Source: Niastella sp966211305 (lineage in GTDB: Bacteria; Bacteroidota; Bacteroidia; Chitinophagales; Chitinophagaceae). From it: 64,000 nt of DNA. Of the stretch, positions 1 to 7,057 are shown one piece after another. A program made the translations under genes and the position numbers. Numbering within the stretch: the stretch's first letter is position 1; each line of letters starts with the position of its first letter. The stretch lies in the NCBI GenBank assembly GCA_966211305.1, contig CBIHPC010000011.1:1-64000 (forward strand), in the 5' to 3' direction. The notes beneath the pieces were generated by a model. It was not told the DNA's origin and did no database searches. It saw only the letters and a program-made list of their open reading frames with translations.

Positions 1-136
1 TGGTGGTTGTTTTGCCGGCGCCGTTCTGTCCCAGCAAACAAAAGATCTCGCCTTTTTCAATAGATAAATTAAGGTTGCGCAGGGCCGCAGTATCATTGTA
101 CTGCTTGCCAAGCTGCGTAGCTTGTAATACAGGCAT
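1..136 (-). CDS. ABC transporter ATP-binding protein, N-terminal fragment (runs off the window)
   Basis: Only the first 45 codons are inside the window; the gene reads leftward from an ATG at 136-134. The translation begins MPVLQATQLGKQY and reaches a complete Walker A motif, GQNGAGKTT, at residues 37-45. This is the usual opening of an ABC-type ATPase, where the P-loop comes about 40 residues in. The spacing and wording (LRNLNLSIEKGEIFCLLG) resemble ABC-2 type exporters or the CcmA/NatA group more than importers, but the substrate cannot be told from this piece. The family is certain; the transported substrate is unknown. Confidence 0.9.
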   Translation of the reverse strand, partial: MPVLQATQLGKQYNDTAALRNLNLSIEKGEIFCLLGQNGAGKTTT

Positions 137-189
137 GTGTATGTGATTGTTATGGAATGAACAATGTCAGGTGGTGATTGGTCACTTTC

Positions 190-340
190 TGAATCGTGAA
201 TCGTGAATCGGCAATCGTGAATCGGCAATCGTGAAACGACAAGCTGAAAGCTAAAAGCCGTAAGCCAAAAGCCGAATGCAAAAATTCAAAAACAGTATTG
301 CCTTTGGCTTTAAGCTTTATGCTTTGGGCTTTAGCTTTAG
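190..340. repeat. Heptad repeat tract 1 (about 21 degenerate 7-nt units, inverted arms)
   Basis: From 190 the sequence can be cut into consecutive 7-mers without losing register: tgaatcg three times, gcaatcg, tgaatcg, gcaatcg, tgaaacg, acaagct, gaaagct, aaaagcc, gtaagcc, aaaagcc, gaatgca. From about 302 the wording changes to the complementary form: ctttggc, tttaagc, tttatgc, tttgggc, tttagct. The AAGC-type left arm and GCTT-type right arm could pair into a long imperfect hairpin. The tract fills most of the gap between the ABC gene (start 136) and the small gene ending at 400. Its function is unknown. Confidence 0.75.
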
Positions 341-399
341 CCTAAAACATGCTTATGGCAACAATTTAATGCCAAAGACAAACCACAGTAAATAGATAG

Positions 400-753
400 T
401 TAAATGAAAACTACAGGCGGTCCCTTGTTGGGCAGGGGGAAGGAAGGAGCTGTTACAGCCGGCAATTGATAATACCCAAACTGCGCCCCGGTAACGTGAT
501 GGCCCGGGTTAAATGCCAGTATTGCTATTTCGCTATAGGCAGAATACTTATGGGAGCAAACCTGACAATTAGCATCCTGTTGCGGGCCATCGCCCTGGAA
601 AAGAAAATGCTGTTGACTATCCGATGCATGCGTTTGTTTGGCAACATATATGGTTTTATGGTGATGCCAGTATTGCACCGGCGTTGCCAAAAACGCATAT
701 AACGCCAAAAGGAACGCGCCTGACAGGTATTTATATGTTCTGAACGGATTCAA
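400..753 (-). CDS. Small membrane-associated or exported protein of unknown function
   Basis: The reading frame is open back to 801. A good Bacteroidota promoter sits inside that extension (TTG at 801-799, TACTTTTG at 780-773), so a TTG start at 753 is preferred, giving about 117 residues. The protein has one hydrophobic segment near its N terminus (YLSGAFLLALYAFLA), then a His cluster (WHHHK) and a CxxC (CQVC) in the middle. This suggests a signal-anchor followed by an outside domain that might bind metal. I do not recognise the family. The frame has coherent composition and its own promoter, so it is probably a real gene. Confidence 0.6.
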   Translation of the reverse strand: MNPFRTYKYLSGAFLLALYAFLATPVQYWHHHKTIYVAKQTHASDSQQHFLFQGDGPQQDANCQVCSHKYSAYSEIAILAFNPGHHVTGAQFGYYQLPAVTAPSFPLPNKGPPVVFI

Positions 754-772
754 ACAATTTGCAATATCGTTG

Positions 773-801
773 CAAAAGTAGCTTTTTAGGGAATACATCA
801 A
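773..801 (-). promoter_or_regulatory. Bacteroidota-type promoter for the gene at 400-753
   Basis: On the minus strand, TTG (801-799) is followed after 18 bp by TACTTTTG (780-773), an exact match to the Bacteroidota -7 element TAnnTTTG. The expected transcription start is near 766, which is why a start codon at 753 is chosen over 801. Confidence 0.55.
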
Positions 802-832
802 AAATTAAATTTCCGGAACGTTTCCCAAAATA

Positions 833-870
833 AAACAGCGCCCACTGCCGGACGCTGTTTCAAAAATATC
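833..870 (-). terminator. Terminator after ybaB
   Basis: AAACAGCG (833-840) pairs with CGCTGTTT (853-860) across a 12-nt loop. On the minus strand the stem is followed by a T-rich run (TTTTATTTT). It lies just beyond the ybaB stop codon at 884. Confidence 0.65.
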
Positions 871-883
871 GGTATTTATAATA

Positions 884-1189
884 TTACATGCCCAACCCGC
901 CTAACATACCGCCGGCAACATCTTTCATTTCATCTTCCCAGGCCTGTTCGGCATTTTTGAGTGCCCGGTTCAGGGCAGTTATCAGCAGGTCTTCGAGTTC
1001 TTCCTTTCTGTCGGCCGTCATCAATTGACTATCGATGGCAATTGTTTTAATTTCCCGGGTTCCGGTCACCGAAACCCTAACAGCGCCATTGCCGGCCTCC
1101 CCTTCAATGATCACATCGCCCAGCTTTTGTTTGCCCTCCTGCATTTTTTGTTGCGCTTCCTGTAATTTACTGAACAGATCTCCGAACAT
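884..1189 (-). CDS. ybaB: YbaB/EbfC family nucleoid-associated protein
   Basis: This 101-residue protein belongs to the YbaB/EbfC family of small dimeric DNA-binding proteins that associate with the nucleoid. The N terminus MFGDLFSKLQEAQQKMQEG matches the family's coiled opening helix. It is followed by a beta-sheet core (GAVRVSVTGTREIKTIAI), a second helix (EELEDLLITALNRALKNAEQ) and a Met/Gly-rich tail ending GGMLGGLGM. Length and layout are normal for the family. In many bacteria the gene neighbours dnaX and recR; that context is absent here. It has its own promoter (1209-1236) and terminator (833-870), so it appears monocistronic. Confidence 0.95.
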   Translation of the reverse strand: MFGDLFSKLQEAQQKMQEGKQKLGDVIIEGEAGNGAVRVSVTGTREIKTIAIDSQLMTADRKEELEDLLITALNRALKNAEQAWEDEMKDVAGGMLGGLGM

Positions 1190-1208
1190 AAGTTTATATT
1201 TAAGACAC

Positions 1209-1236
1209 CAAATATAAATTATTAATGTATAATCAA
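1209..1236 (-). promoter_or_regulatory. Bacteroidota-type promoter for ybaB
   Basis: On the minus strand, TTG (1236-1234), a 17-bp spacer and TATATTTG (1216-1209). The -7 match is exact and lies 20 bp upstream of the ybaB ATG. Confidence 0.65.
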
Positions 1237-1576
1237 TTTACGGGCCAGCCCAACAGGAGAAGACCCGTTTGAAAAAACGGGTCTGTGGATACTGGATCTT
1301 AAAAAATAAAGCATAGGATCAGGTTTCCCGGGCAGTTTAGTTTTGGTATAACCCTCATTATTACAGACGTAAAAAATGTAACCTGTAAAACCGTAATAAG
1401 CAGCCGGGTACATTTACATCAGCATTTACATTTACAGGTGCAAGTAGTCGATTTTAATTAACCGGCGAAGTAGTAATACTTGGAAAAAACAGGTAACATC
1501 TGCACCTAAACACTATATATTTATACTGAAGGAAAACGTTTTCGCAGTTTCGCTCAGATATTATTTATTATTATTG
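1217..1576. other. Intergenic region with one strong hairpin; no confident gene
   Basis: The stretch between ybaB and the NarL-type regulator holds a perfect 10-bp inverted repeat, agacccgttt/aaacgggtct (1265-1288 region), with only a few bases of loop and no T-run. A 63-codon minus-strand frame (1222-1413) crosses it, but no known family is recognisable. The hairpin could be an RNA structure or a protein-binding palindrome. Nothing else was seen. Confidence 0.35.
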
Positions 1577-1584
1577 CAACTTTG
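1577..1584 (+). promoter_or_regulatory. Likely -7 promoter element of the NarL-type regulator
   Basis: CAACTTTG differs from TAnnTTTG by one base and lies about 46 bp upstream of the favoured TTG start at 1630. It overlaps the more upstream TTG at 1582, which argues against that codon as the start. Confidence 0.4.
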
Positions 1585-1629
1585 CAAAACCCGATAGCTT
1601 ACACCCCTTATAAACCCCAAAGCTTTATC

Positions 1630-2262
1630 TTGAAAAAGATCTTAATTGCCGATGACCATAGTATTGTAAGAACAGGTATCAGCGTACTTATTAAAGCTGA
1701 ATTTTCAGCCGTGCATATCGATGAATGCAGTAATGGCGACAGCGCATGGAAAAAGATCCAGGCTACCGCTTATGATCTTTTTATTATGGACATCAACATG
1801 CCCGGCACCGATTCTGTGAACCTGCTTAAGAACATCTTCACGCTTGCACGTAAAACCAACGTACTTGTTCTCACAATGAGCTGTGAAGAGATCTATGCAC
1901 GCAAGTACCTGCAGTTGGGCGTAATGGGTTTTATCAACAAAGAAGCTGACACCAGTGAATTACGCAGGGCCATTACCAGTGTAATGAACAACAGGAAATA
2001 CATGAGCCCGGCATTACAGGCCCTTCTGTCGGGGGAACCAACAGACGAGGAAACCGGTAAAAGTCCTTTTATAAATCTCTCGGCCCGCGAGCTGGAAGTA
2101 ATGACGCATCTCGTTAAAGGCAAAAACGTGTCGGAAATTGCCGAAATCTTATCTATTCATATTTCAACCGCAAGCACACACAAGGCCAACATTTTGCAAA
2201 AACTGAATGTACCGAATGTGATAGAACTTACCAGGATCGTCAACCGCTTCGATATTTCGTGA
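1630..2262 (+). CDS. LuxR/NarL-family response regulator
   Basis: A two-domain transcription factor of about 210 residues. The receiver domain starts KKILIADDHSIVRTG, with the acidic pocket DD at residues 8-9, the phospho-acceptor Asp54 in FIMDINMPG, and a conserved T in VLVLTMS. The C-terminal GerE/LuxR helix-turn-helix begins LSARELEVMTHLVKGKNVSEIA. The frame is open to a TTG at 1582, but that codon overlaps a promoter-like sequence, and residues upstream of KKILIADD are not part of the domain, so a TTG at 1630 is chosen. No ATG or GTG fits. No histidine kinase is adjacent, so its partner must be encoded elsewhere. Confidence 0.9.
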   Translation: MKKILIADDHSIVRTGISVLIKAEFSAVHIDECSNGDSAWKKIQATAYDLFIMDINMPGTDSVNLLKNIFTLARKTNVLVLTMSCEEIYARKYLQLGVMGFINKEADTSELRRAITSVMNNRKYMSPALQALLSGEPTDEETGKSPFINLSARELEVMTHLVKGKNVSEIAEILSIHISTASTHKANILQKLNVPNVIELTRIVNRFDIS

Positions 2263-2272
2263 TCTTACATAA

Positions 2273-2560
2273 AACAAAAGACCGCCATGGCTAAAGGGGT
2301 ATAACCGTACATCGATGGATGAGTTGAATAAGGTCACCGGTTTAAGCCGCTCCGGCATTTATAACAGTTTCGGCACCAAGCATAATTTATTCATCAAATG
2401 TCTGAATTATTATAAATAAAATCAGTACAAGAACCTTATGCGGTGTTTACACAAAGCCAACACACCACTTGTGGGTGTAAAGATCATAGCGCAAACAACC
2501 AACGGTAAAAGAACTTTAGAAGATATTGCAAAAGTCAGCCTTTCTGTTTTAAAAAATAAG
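2273..2560 (+). pseudogene. Decayed TetR/AcrR-family regulator
   Basis: One frame reads KGYNRTSMDELNKVTG, SRSGIYNSFGTKHNLF and KCLNYYK, then meets a stop at 2417-2419. This is a near-textbook TetR DNA-binding domain with the helix-turn-helix intact. The same frame resumes after the stop and reads VGVKIIAQTTNGKRTLED and IAKVSLSVLKNK, which matches the C-terminal helix of the same family. The first helix is missing (stop at 2270-2272) and most of the ligand-binding domain, well over 100 residues, is deleted. The remnant points toward the Old Yellow Enzyme gene at 2588-3652, which it may once have regulated; TetR repressors often sit beside such oxidoreductases. Confidence 0.8.
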
Positions 2561-2587
2561 CGATACCACAACCTTCATGACCGCCGA

Positions 2588-3652
2588 CTACCATTTCGCT
2601 CTTTCGTATTGTACCGGCCACTTTATTTTTTCATTCAACTCATGCGCCGCCTTCAAAGGGAAATAAGGCTGGCGAAGCAGTTCGCGCGCCATGATGATCA
2701 TATCGGCATCGTCATTCACCAGGATGGTTTCCGCCTGCATGGTGGTTGTAATCATGCCAACGGCGCCGGTAAGGATGCCTGTTTCTTTTTTTATACGGGA
2801 AGCAAACGGCAACTGGTATCCCGGTCCGGCAGCGATCCGCTGATGACTGACCAAACCACCCGATGATACGTCGATAAGATCAACACCTTTTTGTTTCAAT
2901 ATACGGGCCAACTGAACGCTCTCTTCAAGGTGCCAGCCGCCCTCCGCCCAATCGGTTGCTGAGATGCGTACGAATACCGGCAGATCGGCGGGCCATACGG
3001 TTTGAACCCCGGCAATCACTTCCAGCAATAACCGGATCCTGTTCTCGAAAGCCCCGCCATAATTATCGGTGCGTTTATTGCTGAGCGGCGACAGAAACTG
3101 ATGTAACAGGTAACCATGCGCGCTATGAATTTCTATTACTTTAAACCCGGCCTGCAGGGCACGGGCCGCCGCTGCGGTAAAATCGGCAATCACCTGTAGA
3201 ATACCTTTCCCGTCCAATGCAACCGGCATGGGATAGTTATCGGCAAAAGCTATGGCCGAAGGCGCTACCACAGTCCACCCACCCTGTTCAACAGTCACTT
3301 TGCCCCTGCCTTCCCACGGAACATTGGTACTGGCTTTACGCCCGGCATGCGCCAGTTGTATACCCGGCACCGTACCCTGTGCACTAACAAATGAAGTGAT
3401 CTGTTTCAACTTTTCTATATGTTCATTTTTCCAGATGCCGAGATCGTATGGAGAAATACGGGCTTCGGGCGAAACGGCCGCCGCTTCTGAAATAATCAAT
3501 CCCGCACCACCTACCGCCCGGCTGCCCAAATGTACCAGATGCCAATCGGAAGCAAAGCCATCTGTTGAGGAGTACTGACACATTGGTGAAACCGTGATCC
3601 GGTTCCTGAACTGCACTGATCTTAGCTGAAGTGGGGTAAATAGTTTTGACAT
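2588..3652 (-). CDS. NADH:flavin oxidoreductase, Old Yellow Enzyme of the YqjM/NamA type
   Basis: A 354-residue FMN-dependent ene-reductase that would use NAD(P)H to reduce activated C=C bonds in the cytoplasm. The N terminus SKLFTPLQLRSVQFRNR is typical. The thermophilic-like/YqjM class is shown by Cys25 and Tyr27 in SPMCQYSS, and by the His pair H176/H179 in IEIHSAHGYLLHQ, which binds the substrate carbonyl. Further family motifs are QLAHAGRKA, RTDNYGG and the flavin phosphate region near DMIIMARELLRQPYFP. Length is normal and all catalytic residues are present. The physiological substrate is not known. A broken TetR gene lies immediately downstream of its stop, in convergent orientation. 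Confidence 0.95.
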   Translation of the reverse strand: MSKLFTPLQLRSVQFRNRITVSPMCQYSSTDGFASDWHLVHLGSRAVGGAGLIISEAAAVSPEARISPYDLGIWKNEHIEKLKQITSFVSAQGTVPGIQLAHAGRKASTNVPWEGRGKVTVEQGGWTVVAPSAIAFADNYPMPVALDGKGILQVIADFTAAAARALQAGFKVIEIHSAHGYLLHQFLSPLSNKRTDNYGGAFENRIRLLLEVIAGVQTVWPADLPVFVRISATDWAEGGWHLEESVQLARILKQKGVDLIDVSSGGLVSHQRIAAGPGYQLPFASRIKKETGILTGAVGMITTTMQAETILVNDDADMIIMARELLRQPYFPLKAAHELNEKIKWPVQYERAKW

Positions 3653-3689
3653 ACACCGGCTTGTTGAATATTACCGGTAAAGGTACCGG

Positions 3690-3752
3690 AAAAGCTGCAA
3701 GCCGCAAGTCGCAAGCTGAAAGCCGCAAGCAGAAAACAGAAAACAGCAATTG
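3690..3752. repeat. Heptad repeat tract 2 (nine 7-nt units)
   Basis: Consecutive 7-mers in perfect register: aaaagct, gcaagcc, gcaagtc, gcaagct, gaaagcc, gcaagca, gaaaaca, gaaaaca, gcaattg. The wording matches the tracts at 190, 8387, 27231 and 30651 (in complement). It lies just upstream of the Old Yellow Enzyme start (3652). Confidence 0.75.
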
Positions 3753-4042
3753 CTAACTAATAGCATCATTGTTTCTCCGCGGGTTCGTATTTACTTTGTT
3801 GAAGGAACTGCGGGAGAGCATCATTTCGATCATATCGATAGTGGCCTGGCGTTTATCGCCGGTAAATTTCCAGAACATCAACCGGCAATACCATTCTGCA
3901 GGTTGTAATAAAAGGAGCACTTCTTTTATCAATGGGCATTTTTATTTTCTTCTACCCTGGGTTTATCCGGTTTATCGAAAAGGGACTGCCACAACCTGTT
4001 CCGCAGCGAACAGCGTAATGTATCAAAACTGGACAGTTGCAT
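3753..4042 (-). pseudogene. Possible frameshifted remnant of an unknown gene
   Basis: On the minus strand an ATG at 4042 opens a frame that reads MQLSSFDTLRCSLRNRLWQ, then DKPDKPRVEENKNAH, and stops. A second frame shifted by one base continues directly: LIKEVLLLLQPAEWYCRL, MFWKFTGDKRQATIDMIE and MMLSRSSFNKVNTNPRR, to a stop at 3753. Both halves have the composition of real protein, and the second has an amphipathic helical look. The simplest reading is one small gene broken by a single-base indel, or two overlapping small genes. I do not recognise a family. The opposite strand has an open frame (3769-4044) but its product looks random. Confidence 0.3.
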
Positions 4043-4094
4043 GAAAACTTTATGTAGCAATAAGTATTATATTCTTAGATGAGCTTGTTTACGA

Positions 4095-4742
4095 TCACTT
4101 ACCCATCCCCTCCAATGTTCCATCGGGCCCCACCACTACCGGCGATTTACGCCAACCGATATAGGTAGGTAATTTATCGATCGGGTACACATTATCCTTG
4201 TCGGCATTGGACAAATTATCGACTTCAAGGTGGCCCAGATCGAGGCCAAATGAGCGTTCGCCTAATAAATTATATAGCGCGCCATACGCCAGTTCCAGGA
4301 AACGCGCGGCATTATCATCGCTGCACAATGGATGGTATACGATAACATGCGCCAGTTCCGTATCAATACCATCAAAGGAAAAACTGAAGTCCGCCGGGTC
4401 TGCCCCCGCCTCACCCATTTGTTTCTCCAGTAAAAATTCAACCGGCATGGGATCTTCCAGCGCACTTATGCTCCAGCCCGGAATTTCGGGCGCGGTGGCC
4501 ACAAACGAATCCACCTTTTTAAAATGCATCGCTTTGCCATTTACTGTGATGGTAAGCCGGGCTATTCCTTTTTCAGGCAACGCCATGCTGTACTCAAAGA
4601 ATTTATAATAGGCACGCAAATGGGCGTTCAGCTCATGCAACCAGTACGCTCTTTCTTTTTTCGATTTATTATTCAGATCGAGATACTCCTGATTATTCCG
4701 TTTGAACCACTCCCAGAAGTGGCGCTTTGGCAATTGACTCAT
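4095..4742 (-). CDS. Conserved-looking protein of unknown function
   Basis: A 215-residue soluble protein without signal peptide or membrane segment. The opening (MSQLPKRHFWEWFKRNNQEY) is rich in aromatic and charged residues. The middle (HVIVYHPLCSDDNAARFLELAYGAL) and the end (LPTYIGWRKSPVVVG) look well structured. I do not recognise the family. It sits 73 bp downstream of the gene at 4816-5385, on the same strand, so the two may be co-transcribed. Codon use and frame length make it a secure gene; the function is open. Confidence 0.8.
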   Translation of the reverse strand: MSQLPKRHFWEWFKRNNQEYLDLNNKSKKERAYWLHELNAHLRAYYKFFEYSMALPEKGIARLTITVNGKAMHFKKVDSFVATAPEIPGWSISALEDPMPVEFLLEKQMGEAGADPADFSFSFDGIDTELAHVIVYHPLCSDDNAARFLELAYGALYNLLGERSFGLDLGHLEVDNLSNADKDNVYPIDKLPTYIGWRKSPVVVGPDGTLEGMGK

Positions 4743-4815
4743 ATACCCTTTTTAAAATTGCTTAAAAACAGGATCACATTCCGGCCTGGCCGGAACGTGA
4801 TCCCTTGTAAAAGCA

Positions 4816-5385
4816 TTACAAAGATACTTGCAATATCCCTTCATTTTTCGGAACATCGGTTGCAATGGCGGTGATCTTACTTCCAGCCAGCAGGTTATTA
4901 GCCTGGGTGGCAAGATATGTAAAATCCATTCCGTTTTCGTCTGGTTCGGCATTACCGGTTTCCAGTAACGTGCCATCGGCAGCAGATATCTCTACCCGTA
5001 CGCTCACTACCCGAAAATCATCTATTGCACGAATAACGATCTTATCGCCAACGGTGCCTTTATAATTACGCGTAGTGATGCTTTTTACAATGGGCGGAGA
5101 CATACAGTCTTCCAACGCTCTGCTATACACGTTTTGCCGGGGTTTCAGCGCAGCGGCATAGGCTTCTGCCATGCTTTTATCTGCGCGATTGATCACTGCC
5201 CTTGCATATCGTGATGCAATAAGGAATTTCTCCTGAGTTTCGGCCTGCGCAGCAGTTGCTTCTCCTTTCCTGCCTTTAGGCGCTTTAGCTACTACTGTTT
5301 TACCCTGCCACTCGCGAAATACGAGTTCTTTCCCAAGGGTTCCTTTCAATTTGCCAGTAATAACGCTGTTATTTGAATGTGCCAT
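4816..5385 (-). CDS. Conserved-looking Bacteroidota protein of unknown function
   Basis: A 189-residue soluble protein. The N-terminal region (GKLKGTLGKELVFREWQGKTVVAKAPKGRKG) reads like a small basic beta-barrel, followed by a helical stretch rich in Ala (residues 45-90). The C-terminal half has alternating beta-strands (GDKIVIRAIDDFRVVSVRVEI). No signal peptide, catalytic motif or membrane segment is visible and the exact family is not recognised. It is the gene nearest the right-hand side of the 22-bp repeat array (5541-5691), which starts about 155 bp upstream of its ATG on the other strand, so the array could also affect this gene. Confidence 0.8.
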   Translation of the reverse strand: MAHSNNSVITGKLKGTLGKELVFREWQGKTVVAKAPKGRKGEATAAQAETQEKFLIASRYARAVINRADKSMAEAYAAALKPRQNVYSRALEDCMSPPIVKSITTRNYKGTVGDKIVIRAIDDFRVVSVRVEISAADGTLLETGNAEPDENGMDFTYLATQANNLLAGSKITAIATDVPKNEGILQVSL

Positions 5386-5540
5386 AAACTAAAATTTTAA
5401 AAGTTAAAGATTTTGTGAACGTCTGTCAATCGCTGCCGCGGAGAAGGTTCCCGGGTTCGCTCTTCCCGGTAGCCCTGAGCGAAACTCCTTTGGCGTTGAT
5501 TGATGACTCAAATGTATAGCAGATCACAGCCTCATTTTTC

Positions 5541-5691
5541 AAAAATGTGATGGTGTTTACTCCTTGATGTGACGGGCTTCGGAAACTGGTGTGACGAACC
5601 GCATTTTCTCCCCGGAAAGAGATTTTCTGATGTGACGAGCGTCGAATATCGGTGTGATGAACGTACGAAAACGGTGTGATGAATCGCGCTG
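5541..5691 (+). promoter_or_regulatory. Array of six 22-bp direct repeats, probable regulator-binding sites
   Basis: The word TGTGA occurs at 5546, 5568, 5590, 5631, 5653 and 5675. Spacings are 22, 22, 41, 22 and 22 bp, so there are two blocks of three in exact 22-bp phase. The best-conserved part of each unit is GRTGTGAYGA, with variable bases between. A 22-bp step equals about two helical turns, so all copies face the same side of the DNA. LytTR-domain regulators bind pairs of short direct repeats with 21-22 bp centre spacing, and the next gene on the right (5895) encodes one. The complement of unit 5 contains TACGTTCAT, which fits the published LytTR consensus as I recall it; other units match less well. 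Autoregulation is an inference. Confidence 0.6.
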
Positions 5692-5894
5692 GAACCTCGG
5701 TTTCTCCTCTTTGGTCCTCTTTGCTTCCTCGAAACCACCTCAATAGGTCCACGGGGGCCGAGGCACCAATGAGGTAGCATTAAGGTCGCATTAAGGTGTC
5801 TCACACCACCGGATGCGTAACATAAACACAACCGAAAGTTTAATTAATATTTTCTTTTTAAATTGTCATCCTGTAACCTCAAAGCTTATTCGTT

Positions 5895-6215
5895 ATGCTA
5901 CACCCCTTATTTGTATGGCAGAACAAAAAACTGAAAAGTGTTAATCCCGAAGATGTGATGTGTCTTGTTACGGAAGGGAATTACACGAAGATCGTTCTTT
6001 CAAATAAAACCTATCACATGGTGCGGTCGAGCCTTTCAACGGCATTGAAAAGTCTTCCTGCCAATATGTTTATCAAAACACATCGTGCATATGCTGCTTC
6101 CATTCTTTTTATAGATAATATAACCCGCGATCATTTAACCGTGGGCGGAGAAATCATTCCCATTGGCAGGCAATTTTACCAGGGAGTGATTAAGAAGTTG
6201 CATATTATTGAGTGA
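5895..6215 (+). CDS. Stand-alone LytTR DNA-binding domain regulator
   Basis: A 106-residue protein made only of a LytTR domain. Recognisable pieces are the opening VWQNKKLKSVNPEDVMCLVTEGNYTKI, a central MVRSSLSTALKSLP with FIKTHRAYAAS (the conserved 'F.R.HRSY.VN' element), then LTVGGEIIPIGRQF. These are the usual ten-strand fold signatures of AgrA/LytR-type DNA-binding domains. There is no receiver domain and no membrane part, unlike classical LytR response regulators; single-domain versions are common in Bacteroidota. An array of 22-bp direct repeats lies about 205 bp upstream of the ATG and may be its own binding region. Confidence 0.9.
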   Translation: MLHPLFVWQNKKLKSVNPEDVMCLVTEGNYTKIVLSNKTYHMVRSSLSTALKSLPANMFIKTHRAYAASILFIDNITRDHLTVGGEIIPIGRQFYQGVIKKLHIIE

Positions 6216-6230
6216 GAGAGCATTTGGAAA

Positions 6231-6713
6231 TTACATCAGTTTATAAACAAACTCTTCAATCACCTGATTTCGTGCCAATGCAAATCCGCGATCGGTGCCG
6301 GTCATTACAAACCCGCACTTCTCCAGCACGCGTTGCGAACCGGCATTATCAAATGCAGCGCGCCCGAAAATCGGCCGTGTAATTTCCAGGTTCAAAAATT
6401 CATTAAGCGCCCTGGTGGCAATACCCTGTCCCCAATATTTTTTGTCGATCCAATAGGTGATCTCGGCATGGCCATCCATTTCATATTTGGCCACACTGCC
6501 AACGATATTTTCGTTTAACCATATCGTTCGCATATGAATAGTGGGATCGCTCAGAAATCGCGTGTATTTTTCTATATACGCACGTTTGTCATCATGGTCT
6601 TTCGACATAAAACCAGCCATGAAACAAGCTTCCTCATCAAGCTGAAACTGGAATAACAGGTCGAGGTCGGCAATGAGGGTTTTCCTGAGTTCGATCTTCG
6701 GTTTATCTGTCAT
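6231..6713 (-). CDS. GNAT family N-acetyltransferase (RimJ/RimL-like)
   Basis: A 160-residue GCN5-related acetyltransferase that would transfer acetyl from acetyl-CoA to an amino group. Family features: opening beta strand with LRKTLIADLDLLFQFQ, the SVAKYEMDGHAEITYWID core, and motif A KKYWGQGIATRALNEFLN, where Q/G-x-G-x-A binds the pyrophosphate of CoA. This is followed by FDNAGSQRVLEKCGFVMTG, the typical RimJ-type 'N.aS..vlek.GF' helix. Length is normal. The acceptor substrate cannot be assigned. It is convergent with the LytTR gene and followed closely upstream by the small membrane protein at 6728. Confidence 0.92.
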   Translation of the reverse strand: MTDKPKIELRKTLIADLDLLFQFQLDEEACFMAGFMSKDHDDKRAYIEKYTRFLSDPTIHMRTIWLNENIVGSVAKYEMDGHAEITYWIDKKYWGQGIATRALNEFLNLEITRPIFGRAAFDNAGSQRVLEKCGFVMTGTDRGFALARNQVIEEFVYKLM

Positions 6714-6727
6714 ATCTCAATAATACT

Positions 6728-7003
6728 TTAACTGTTAACAACCAGCACGAGGCATGTACCCAGAACCAGCGTATGAAGTATGGCTACAAGATAGTGTTTT
6801 TTATTCCCACTGATTGCCAGATAAAAATGGCGCGCCAGCAATGCGATCGTGATCCAGAAAAATACAAAAGCAGCAGACATGCCCAAACCAGGCACACAGG
6901 GCCCGCCGGGATCGAGCTTATGTAAAAAGAAAATTACCGCTGTAGTTACAGCATAATAAATTATGGTGGGAACTATTAACCTAAAGGTTTGAACAGGGGT
7001 CAT
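6728..7003 (-). CDS. Small membrane protein with about three transmembrane segments
   Basis: A 91-residue hydrophobic protein with predicted membrane spans at about residues 8-26 (LIVPTIIYYAVTTAVIFFL), 40-60 (GMSAAFVFFWITIALLA) and 70-89 (YLVAILHTLVLGTCLVLVV). No functional motif is visible and the family is not recognised. It is 14 bp upstream of the acetyltransferase gene on the same strand, so the two are likely one transcription unit with the gene at 7058-7771 above them. Confidence 0.7.
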   Translation of the reverse strand: MTPVQTFRLIVPTIIYYAVTTAVIFFLHKLDPGGPCVPGLGMSAAFVFFWITIALLARHFYLAISGNKKHYLVAILHTLVLGTCLVLVVNS

Positions 7004-7057
7004 ACAGGATTCAGCTGGTCAATCATGCAACATAACAATATAATTTCATTAATCAGG

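Noticed and set aside
1222..1413. A 63-codon minus-strand frame
   Set aside because: It crosses a perfect hairpin and shows no family pattern; kept only as a possible feature of the intergenic region.
5541..5691. Looks at first like a short CRISPR array
   Set aside because: The 22-bp units are contiguous with no unique spacers, are only partly conserved and have no cas genes nearby. They fit regulator-binding sites better.
5426..5831. Two overlapping minus-strand open frames of about 100 codons
   Set aside because: Both are made of the 22-bp repeats and their flanks, with no recognisable protein pattern; they are treated as non-coding.
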